Positions 58,501 through 64,000 of a DNA stretch of 64,000 nt are shown piece by piece (position 1 is the first letter of the stretch; every line of letters starts with the position of its first letter). The notes under the pieces were generated by a model. It saw nothing but the letters and a program-made list of their open reading frames with translations, ran no database searches and was not told the DNA's origin. Source of the stretch: Saezia sanguinis (GTDB lineage: Bacteria > Pseudomonadota > Gammaproteobacteria > Burkholderiales > Burkholderiaceae_C); the NCBI RefSeq assembly GCF_003991585.1, contig NZ_PQSP01000011.1:39295-103294 (forward strand), given 5' to 3'. The position numbers were made by a program, and so were the translations under genes.

Positions 58501-59808
58501 AATGCAGGTATTGGCTTGCAACTGCTGGCGGCAATTGCATTTGGTTTGAGCCTGTTGAAACCGATTGAGCCCAGCGACGCCATTTTGACGCCGGTATTTA
58601 TCAATATGCTGTTACTGGCATTCGCTGGGCTGGGCAGCGCATGGTGTTATCACACTTGTGCAGAAAATAAGGATGTGCGTGAGCGGCAGGCCGGCATCAT
58701 GTTTTATGTGTGGGGTATGCTGTGCTGGATGGTTGCCGGGCTGTATCAGATAGATCGCCTGGTTCCTGGACCCTATGTGCTCAGCTTTGTGCTGGTGCTG
58801 GTTGCTTTGACAGGGTGGTTGGCGGCAGAGGTGCACCGTGTCCGCCCGGCACTGTTGCTGGGGGTTACCACGATGGCAGGCATCGGGCTGGCCGTGCCAT
58901 TGGCACTGTTGCAAAGCAGTGGAGGCGGCTATCCGTTTGCAGATGGTGGTTGGCTGGGCTGGCTGTGTTACGGCATTTTCGGCTGGCGTGCTTTATTGTG
59001 TTTGCGTCAAGAAAGTATCCAATGGCCGGCAAAAGCAGCACAGTTGATTTGGTGGCCGGTTTGGATGCTGGTTCTGGGGCTGGTCATGCAGTGGTGGAGC
59101 GTTTCTTTAGGGCTGGGGGCAGGGTGGCAGCATGCAGCCATTGTCTTGCCTTGGTTGCTGCTGGCTGGTGCAACTTTATGGTTATGGGAACATGTACGGC
59201 TACCTTTAGGGGTGGCGTTTGATGCGAGTCGCCGGGTTTTACAGGGCGCGTTGTTTTATGTCGGGGTGTTGTGGTGGCTGTATGCTTTGTTCCTGCCTGC
59301 ACAAACCGAACCGTTTATATGGTTGCCGGTGCTCAATCCGCTGGATGCTATGCAGTTGTGTTTTGCAGGGATGCTGATCTTCTGGCTGCGTACGGACAAA
59401 TCGGCACAACGGTTTTCAGGTACAACCCAGGTTTTGATGTATTCTGCCATGCTTTTTGCGCTTGCCAGCACCATGGTGCTGCGTGGTGTGCACCACTGGG
59501 GCGGCATACCGTGGGATGGCGCGCTGATGCACAGCACCCTGGCACAAACGGGTTTGAGTGTGGTGTGGAGTGTTTTGGGTGTGTTGGCGTGGATACGTGG
59601 CTCGCGCCGTGGCCTGCGTGAGTTGTGGTGGGTTGGCGCCATACTGATGGGGGTGGTGCTGGCCAAACTTATTCTGGTTGACCGACAGAACCTGGGCAAT
59701 GTATTGGGCATTACCTCATTCATTGCATATGGCCTGCTGTGCGTTGTGGTGGGGTATTTGGCACCTGCACCACCACGCGAGGTTTTGCAAAACGATAAGG
59801 AGCAATAG
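55549..59808 (+). CDS. DUF2339 membrane protein with an internal duplication
   Basis: The 1419-residue product begins with one transmembrane helix and a coiled coil (about residues 27-80). An acidic linker of 170 residues follows, and then more than 30 hydrophobic helices. From about residue 270 it matches DUF2339 (GNVPVKIGVLVLFAGVAALLKYV, AILAGFLSPIWLSTGSNN). Two similar blocks of about 360 residues follow, near 640-1005 and 1021-1380. They share PLGVxFDA, PFIWLPVLNP and LRxVHHWxGxPW at an offset of 376-381 residues. Typical DUF2339 proteins are about 900-1000 residues, so the duplication explains the extra length. The function is unknown. Confidence 0.9.
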   Translation: METLIFIAVLVVLVPPVLAIISIVSVSNLKYRVQKLEADIESLQTAIASLVHERARWTEEAQTAQEKQKEQKEQDAVERFDTTGVSVDVVHAASPLTDAITPEERQDQTLTPLRAEPFAGSVEWPEGIHWTVPAENAAQDTAKEALSPASMAELKPETASFVIQPINTESENVAVSPEDMATGNDLPLSPAFAAPVSAAQMDTGRSDVGESPDLAGEKQALPEQVVQEAPAGIWMQDLPENQEERPYPQPPVARDRAKEKPSLGAKAVNKLVEWFTTGNVPVKIGVLVLFAGVAALLKYVTDQGWLSFPMEFRLLGIAGLALGALGFAWRQRERQRTFSLSLQGGAIGILLLTVFAAFKLYGFLPASLAFGLTTALVVGTGLLAVMQDARILAVFAILAGFLSPIWLSTGSNNHVALFSYYAILNAGIFGMAWWRSWRMLNLLGFAFTFGIGTFWGALQYAPEKFASTEPFLLLFFAFYLVIPILYARSFVGNKRDMVDAALVFGTPLVAFSLQSVLLQDFPRYVLAANAFGLGVLYAVLARFLASGKAFKELVPAYIALAAGFMTLAVPLAFSAQQTSCIYALEGAALVWWGIRQARQITQYSGLALQVLAAGTLVYSMESYFMQNAAGLAVINPTFVTLLMLAAAGLFCTWVYWANACGRLGEKDKYSRDKTLLLYLWGLLWWCIAGWWQIKYVVDVTQSLHAGLMFAVLTAWLAAEARRKCKMLLLPVTTMAGFVLVVVFCLMQTHTYGTPLTGYGWLAWAVYAVLAGRSIYCLRQDETQLVEKVQLLWWPTWALMLTLALKWWGVQSAVAADWVWAVQILPWVTLIVLTLWFWGIVRQPLGVRFDACRDQLQGLLFAAAGLWWLFVLMQPADSTPFIWLPVLNPIELLQLLFVGLLWYWLKKQNTQTWLLPLQQNMLFAVAGFLLTSVMTLRAVHHWAGVPWSEEIFAYQQAQIYLSMVWSVLGGVMVWRGVYKKQMLLQNAGIGLQLLAAIAFGLSLLKPIEPSDAILTPVFINMLLLAFAGLGSAWCYHTCAENKDVRERQAGIMFYVWGMLCWMVAGLYQIDRLVPGPYVLSFVLVLVALTGWLAAEVHRVRPALLLGVTTMAGIGLAVPLALLQSSGGGYPFADGGWLGWLCYGIFGWRALLCLRQESIQWPAKAAQLIWWPVWMLVLGLVMQWWSVSLGLGAGWQHAAIVLPWLLLAGATLWLWEHVRLPLGVAFDASRRVLQGALFYVGVLWWLYALFLPAQTEPFIWLPVLNPLDAMQLCFAGMLIFWLRTDKSAQRFSGTTQVLMYSAMLFALASTMVLRGVHHWGGIPWDGALMHSTLAQTGLSVVWSVLGVLAWIRGSRRGLRELWWVGAILMGVVLAKLILVDRQNLGNVLGITSFIAYGLLCVVVGYLAPAPPREVLQNDKEQ

Positions 59809-59910
59809 CCAGAATTGCAGCGATGGTATCCCTGTCTAAGCATTTAGGAGCAGTGCGAATCTCTATAAAATTCTGCATGGGTTTTTAATAATCTGCAGAA
59901 AGAGATCTGG

Positions 59911-60669
59911 ATGAAAAAAGTAGGCCTCATTGGTTTTGGCACCATTGGCAAGTATATTTATGACAACCTGAAAAAAGATGGTGTGGAATTTGTCTTCATA
60001 TATAAGAAGACAAAAATAAAGGAGGGCGACTGTGCCGGGCTGGTCGTCACTTCTGAAAAAGAGGTTGAAGAGAAGTGCAAACAGGGCGTGGATCTGGTGA
60101 TTGAGGCTGCAACATCACAGGCCGTGACAGCGCTGGCGCCGGTTGTTTTGAAGTATGCCGACATGGCGGTATTTTCTTCTACTGCATTTGCAGATGAAAG
60201 TTTTCTAAAAAGTATTCAGGAGCTTTGCCAGAAAACCGGTCGCAAGCTTTATGTTCCGCATGGGGCGGTTCTGGGTTATGACGGCATTGTGGATGGTCAA
60301 AAAGTGTTGCAGGAAGTAACGATTACCACCACAAAATCACCTAAAAGCCTGGGGCGTACAGACACCAGTAGAACCGTCGTGTTTGAAGGTGCAACGCGTG
60401 AGGCCTGCAAGCTGTACCCGCGCAATGTCAATGTACACGCCGGGGCGGCATTGGCTGGCCTTGGGTTTGACAGGACAACCTCCCGCATTGTTTCAGACCC
60501 TCAGGCGCCGGGGAATATGCATACGATAGAGATCAAAGCGGATGGCTGCCAGTTTAAAATAGAGGTACTCAGCGTTTCCACCGGAGGCGTTACCGGCGCG
60601 TATACGCCGGTATCTGCTTATTCTTCGGTGAAGCGCATTCTATTCAGTCAGGGAATCACGCTGATCTGA
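59911..60669 (+). CDS. L-aspartate dehydrogenase-like protein
   Basis: These enzymes oxidise L-aspartate to iminoaspartate/oxaloacetate with NAD(P) and can feed NAD synthesis. The 252-residue protein has the Rossmann motif GLIGFGTIGKYI and the active-site region NVNVHAGAALAGLGFD with the conserved His. SSTAFADE and the C-terminal domain of the family are also present. It stands alone upstream of gltS. No nadA or nadC is near, so a catabolic role is as likely as NAD synthesis. Confidence 0.88.
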   Translation: MKKVGLIGFGTIGKYIYDNLKKDGVEFVFIYKKTKIKEGDCAGLVVTSEKEVEEKCKQGVDLVIEAATSQAVTALAPVVLKYADMAVFSSTAFADESFLKSIQELCQKTGRKLYVPHGAVLGYDGIVDGQKVLQEVTITTTKSPKSLGRTDTSRTVVFEGATREACKLYPRNVNVHAGAALAGLGFDRTTSRIVSDPQAPGNMHTIEIKADGCQFKIEVLSVSTGGVTGAYTPVSAYSSVKRILFSQGITLI

Positions 60670-60691
60670 GATGGCGTTTCAGAAAATCCAG

Positions 60692-60719
60692 AAAGCAAAC
60701 CCATGGCGTTTGCTTTTTT
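60692..60719 (+). terminator. Terminator after the aspartate dehydrogenase gene
   Basis: AAAGCAAAC-CCATGGC-GTTTGCTTT is a perfect 9-bp stem followed by T. The rest of the gap to 60944 holds the gltS promoter region and no gene. Confidence 0.88.
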
Positions 60720-60944
60720 CTTGTGCAAACAATGGCTGCATTTGATATTTTGCTTTTCATTTTCATGGATTGTGACAAAGACATGGGTAGATCGGCATAC
60801 GAAATTTATAATATGCCCTTTTTGAATGATCTGTAGCCGTTTGTGTTTCAGTTAAAAGATGCTGCTGTATTGAGATGCGGTGATGCAATGGACTGAAGCC
60901 GTGATCTGCGGGAGCGGCTGTATAACTATAAGAAGGGGAAAAGT

Positions 60945-62171
60945 TTGGTTTTTTCTATTGATATTTACAACACACTTGTCATTACGAGCCTGGTGCTGCT
61001 GATCGGGCAGTATATGGTGAACAAGGTACCGGTGCTGAACCGCTATACCATTCCCGGGCCGGTTGCCGGAGGGTTGCTGGTTGCGGTTTTGCTTTTAATT
61101 ATCAAGCAGGCATTTGACTGGCAGGTCACGTTTGATATGTCTCTCAAAGATCCGCTGATGTTATTGTTTTTTGCCAGCGTTGGTCTGAATGCAAATATCA
61201 TTCAACTGAAAGCCGGCGGCAGAATGATCGCGGTTTTTCTGGTGGTGGTGGTCGGACTGTTGCTGATTCAGAATGCGGTAGGCGTTGGGCTGGCCACAGT
61301 GTTAGGAATTGACCCGCTCATGGGGCTGCTTGCTGGCTCGATCACGCTGTCCGGTGGGCATGGCACGGGGGCGGCATGGAGCGAAACATTTGCAACAAAA
61401 TACGGCTTTCAAAATGCGCTGGAAGTTGCGATGGCCTGCGCCACGTTCGGGTTGGTGTTGGGCGGCATTATTGGCGGACCGGTAGCGCGATTTTTGATTA
61501 AGAGAAATAAAATTGCAGAGCATCCAGAGAACCCTGACAACGAAAAAGACAACCCGGAAAACACCACAGGTTTTGAAAAGCCCCAGATCAAACGCTCCAT
61601 CAATTCGGCTGCGTTGATTGAAACCATTGCCATGCTGGCCATTTGCTTGAGCGCAGGTCAGTATATTGCTCTGGCATTGAAAGGAACGGCTTTTGAATTA
61701 CCGACTTTCGTCTGTGTGCTGTTTGTCGGTGTTGTTATTTGCAATATTTTGCCGCGCGTCAGCAATTTTCAGATTGTGGAGCGATCGGTATCTATTTTGG
61801 GCAATGTCTGCTTATCACTCTTTCTGGCGATGGCGTTGATGAGTCTGAAGCTTTGGGAACTGGCATCACTGGCAATTCCCATGGTCGTTATTCTGTCGGT
61901 GCAGACGTTGATCATGGCGCTTTATGCGGGTTTTGTGACGTTCCGGGTCATGGGCCGCAACTACGATGCTGCTGTTTTAGCTGCCGGGCATTGCGGCTTT
62001 GGGCTGGGGGCAACGCCTACGGCAATTGCCAATATGCAGGCCGTGACAGAACGGTTTGGCCCGTCCCATATTGCTTTTATTGTGGTGCCACTGGTGGGGG
62101 CGTTTTTCATTGATATTGTGAATGCCATTGTCATCAAACTGTATTTGATGCTGCCCATATTCGGGGCCTGA
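60945..62171 (+). CDS. gltS: Sodium/glutamate symporter GltS
   Basis: GltS imports glutamate with sodium across the inner membrane. The 408-residue protein has ten or more hydrophobic helices and the two inverted-repeat reentrant motifs GSITLSGGHGTGAAW and AGHCGFGLGATPTA, which are diagnostic. The only good start is the TTG at 60945, which has GAAGGGG at the right distance. It is convergent with metY. Confidence 0.96.
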   Translation: MVFSIDIYNTLVITSLVLLIGQYMVNKVPVLNRYTIPGPVAGGLLVAVLLLIIKQAFDWQVTFDMSLKDPLMLLFFASVGLNANIIQLKAGGRMIAVFLVVVVGLLLIQNAVGVGLATVLGIDPLMGLLAGSITLSGGHGTGAAWSETFATKYGFQNALEVAMACATFGLVLGGIIGGPVARFLIKRNKIAEHPENPDNEKDNPENTTGFEKPQIKRSINSAALIETIAMLAICLSAGQYIALALKGTAFELPTFVCVLFVGVVICNILPRVSNFQIVERSVSILGNVCLSLFLAMALMSLKLWELASLAIPMVVILSVQTLIMALYAGFVTFRVMGRNYDAAVLAAGHCGFGLGATPTAIANMQAVTERFGPSHIAFIVVPLVGAFFIDIVNAIVIKLYLMLPIFGA

Positions 62172-62187
62172 TTGCTGCAGTGAAATA

Positions 62188-62217
62188 AAAAAGAGCCTGA
62201 GGAATCAGGCTCTTTTT
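62188..62217. terminator. Bidirectional terminator between gltS and metY
   Basis: AAAAAGAGCCTGA-GGAA-TCAGGCTCTTTTT is a perfect 13-bp stem with T-runs on both strands. It serves the two convergent genes; the metY stop is at 62222. Confidence 0.93.
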
Positions 62218-62221
62218 ATCT

Positions 62222-63499
62222 TTATTTTGCAGCCGCCAGCGCCTGCTCCAAGTCGGCCAGAATGTCGTCAATATGTTCAATGCCGATAGACAAGCGGATC
62301 AGATCCTGGCTGACCCCTGCCTTTTTCAGCTCCTGTTCATTTAACTGGCGGTGTGTGGTTGTTGCCGGATGGCAGGCCAGTGAACGGGTATCGCCGATAT
62401 TGACCAGACGGATCAGCAGCTTGAGTGCATCGATGAATTTTGCACCGGCTTCTTTGCCGCCCTTGATGCCAAAAGACAGGATGGAAGAAGGAATGCCGCC
62501 ATCCATATACTTTTGCGCAAGGGCGTATTCGGGATGGTTTGGTAAGCCGGCAAAATTAACCCAGCTGACCTGCGGATGTTTTTCCAGATATTGTGCAACT
62601 TTCAAAGCATTTTCACAGTGCTTTTGCATACGCAAAGCAAGCGTTTCAACGCCCTGCAAAATCAGGAAAGCATTAAAAGGCGATAAAGCCGCGCCCATGT
62701 TGCGCAACGGAATCACACGGCAACGTGCAACAAATGCGGCAGCACCAAATTCTTTGGTATAAATGACGCCATGGTAAGAAGGATCAGGTTCATTCAGCAT
62801 CGGATACCGGTCGGGGTATTTTGACCACGGGAATTTTCCTGAGTCAATCACCATACCCCCCAGGCTTGAACCATGGCCGCCGATATATTTGGTTAAAGCA
62901 TGGATCACGATGTCGGCACCGTGTTCAAAAGGTCTGCACAAAGTAGGCGATGGAACCGTGTTATCTACGATCAGCGGAATACCATGTCTGTGGGCGATAT
63001 CTGCCAATGCAGCAATATCGACCAGATTTCCCGCCGGATTGCCCACACTTTCACAAAAAATGGCTTTGGTGCGTGCATCAATCATTTTTTCCAACGCAGC
63101 CAGATCATCATGAGGGGCAAAATGCGTTGTAACGCCAAACTGAGGCAGGTTGTGAGCCAGCAGGTTGTATGTGCCCCCATACAAACGGGCAATAGAGACA
63201 ATGTTGTCGCCAGCGCGGGCAATGGTTTGAATGGCATAGGTAATTGCTGCCATGCCGGATGCAACGGCAAGCCCGGCGATGCCGCCTTCCAGCGCCGCGA
63301 CGCGTTCTTCCAGAACAGCGTTTGTCGGGTTGGTAATGCGCGTGTAAATATTGCCAGGGACTTTCAGATCAAACAGATCTGCACCATGCTGCGTGCTGTC
63401 AAATGCATAAGATGTGGTCTGGTAGATAGGAACTGCAACAGCATGTGTTGTTGGCTCAGGTTTATAGCCGGCGTGGACGGCGAGAGTTTCTGGTTTCAT
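62222..63499 (-). CDS. metY: O-acetylhomoserine aminocarboxypropyltransferase/cysteine synthase-like MetY
   Basis: MetY is a PLP enzyme that joins O-acylhomoserine with sulfide to make homocysteine, directly after the MetX step. The 425-residue protein begins ETLAVHAGYKPEPTTHA and has the PLP lysine in HALTKYIGGHGSSLGG. It also has the substrate motifs TYNLLAHNLP and RSLACHPATTTHRQ. The length fits the direct-sulfhydrylation group. No SAM-II aptamer was seen in its leader, unlike metX. Confidence 0.94.
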   Translation of the reverse strand: MKPETLAVHAGYKPEPTTHAVAVPIYQTTSYAFDSTQHGADLFDLKVPGNIYTRITNPTNAVLEERVAALEGGIAGLAVASGMAAITYAIQTIARAGDNIVSIARLYGGTYNLLAHNLPQFGVTTHFAPHDDLAALEKMIDARTKAIFCESVGNPAGNLVDIAALADIAHRHGIPLIVDNTVPSPTLCRPFEHGADIVIHALTKYIGGHGSSLGGMVIDSGKFPWSKYPDRYPMLNEPDPSYHGVIYTKEFGAAAFVARCRVIPLRNMGAALSPFNAFLILQGVETLALRMQKHCENALKVAQYLEKHPQVSWVNFAGLPNHPEYALAQKYMDGGIPSSILSFGIKGGKEAGAKFIDALKLLIRLVNIGDTRSLACHPATTTHRQLNEQELKKAGVSQDLIRLSIGIEHIDDILADLEQALAAAK

Positions 63500-63904
63500 T
63501 GGTTGCCTTTGATTTTTTCTGTAAAGGAAAGTCGTTCTAAAGAGATCAACGTGTATTGAGGGTCATAAGTACGGTCATTACGCGGATTCAAAAAGCGCTA
63601 CAACGGAGGGTATCCATATCAACAGAGAGAAAATAGCACAAAAAGAAATAGTCTGGAACAAAAAGATGACCTTGAAGATAAAAGCAACGGTACAAAAAGT
63701 TGTCCGTTTATAAGCGCCCTTAAACGAAAGCTATCAAAGTGCCGTATTTTATATGGACATGGCAGATTAAAGAGTGGCATGGCGAGGCGCAACAGGTTGA
63801 AAGCATTGCGTGAGCATAGAGGCGGTGGATGTGATGCGGGCATCTACAAAATCGAACGATGGGATCTATGCGGCTAAATTATTTAGTGTGAATTTATGAC
63901 TCGC
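63500..63904. other. Intergenic region upstream of metY
   Basis: This stretch holds the metY promoter region and shows no convincing gene. A minus-strand frame at 63619-63843 has no ribosome site and an unlikely Leu/Phe/Ser-rich product. No SAM-II-like blocks were found on the minus strand. Confidence 0.4.
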
Positions 63905-63934
63905 TTGACAATGATGAATGAAGGGTGCTATAGT
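63905..63934 (+). promoter_or_regulatory. Strong sigma-70 promoter at the right edge
   Basis: A perfect TTGACA (63905-63910) and a TATAGT (63929-63934) are 18 bases apart, so transcription would start near 63941. It reads into the gene that begins at 63993. Confidence 0.8.
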
Positions 63935-63992
63935 TCATGTCTTCGCTGAATTACAGCGCAGCTGCAAAGCATGATGAGAGGAAGGCTCCCTG

Positions 63993-64000
63993 ATGAAAAG
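63993..64000 (+). CDS. Start of a gene cut by the right edge
   Basis: An ATG followed by AAA is preceded by a strong AGAGGAAGG ribosome site and by the promoter at 63905. Only two full codons are visible, so nothing can be said about the product. Confidence 0.55.

Noticed and set aside
63500..63640. SAM-II riboswitch upstream of metY
   Set aside because: I searched for the GCGCUGAUUU, AUAAAU and GCUAAA blocks on the minus strand and did not find them in order.
63619..63843. 74-residue minus-strand frame near the right edge
   Set aside because: There is no ribosome site and the product is Leu/Phe/Ser-rich without any family features.

Overview
The window looks like the replication-origin region of a betaproteobacterium of the order Burkholderiales. 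A lineage near Oxalobacteraceae is an inference from gene content and a roughly balanced base composition; no 16S rRNA gene is present to test it. The block mnmG / mnmE-yidC-yidD-rnpA-rpmH on the minus strand, followed by dnaA-dnaN-gyrB on the plus strand, is the classic chromosomal origin layout. A perfect 16-bp parS centromere site lies inside mnmG, about 12 kb from dnaA.

Layout. 1-4.3 kb: the 3'-truncated mnmG, then metX-metW. The metX leader carries a clear SAM-II riboswitch followed directly by an intrinsic terminator. 4.3-9.3 kb: a glycine-rich RRM protein, then a minus-strand lipopolysaccharide run (kdsD, kdsC, lptC, and a short-chain dehydrogenase where lptA/lptB would be expected) and mnmE. 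9.3-18 kb: yidC-yidD-rnpA-rpmH, the origin, dnaA, dnaN and gyrB. 18-22.5 kb: fabA, a ydhR-type monooxygenase and a three-gene signalling cassette (CheA-like membrane kinase, CheY-like regulator, CheX phosphatase). The cassette sits behind a perfect FNR-type box whose spacing to a -10 element is exactly that of a class II FNR promoter. 22.7-26.5 kb: heptose synthesis and transfer (hldD, a GT9 heptosyltransferase, a fused hldE). 27-29.1 kb: a copper module (small Cys/His/Met secreted protein plus a Tat-exported multicopper oxidase).

29-38 kb: rsmE and amgK on the minus strand, divergent from lptD-surA-rsmA-ubiH-like. 38-42 kb: maeB, then a secreted T1/Sa-type ribonuclease with a barstar-like partner. 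42-46.4 kb: the oxygen-independent ubiquinone genes ubiU, ubiV and ubiT, interrupted by a six-TM protein with a PstS-like domain and preceded by an FNR-like site. 46-50 kb: pepP, three unknown proteins and murU, the partner of the distant amgK. 50-54 kb: transketolase and GAPDH. 54-60 kb: an orphan multi-TM protein and a 1419-residue DUF2339 membrane protein with an internal duplication of about 380 residues. 60-64 kb: aspartate dehydrogenase, gltS, metY, and a strong promoter leading off the right edge.

Themes. Methionine synthesis (metX, metW, metY, with SAM feedback at metX), envelope building (kdsC/D, lptC, lptD, hldD/E, amgK/murU, yidC) and oxygen-responsive functions (chemosensory cassette, ubiUVT) dominate. 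No transposase, integrase, CRISPR array, tRNA or rRNA was found. The least described items are the FNR-linked kinase/CheY/CheX cassette, the PstS-like membrane protein inside the ubi cluster, the tandemly duplicated DUF2339 protein, and the SAM-II aptamer coupled to a terminator.
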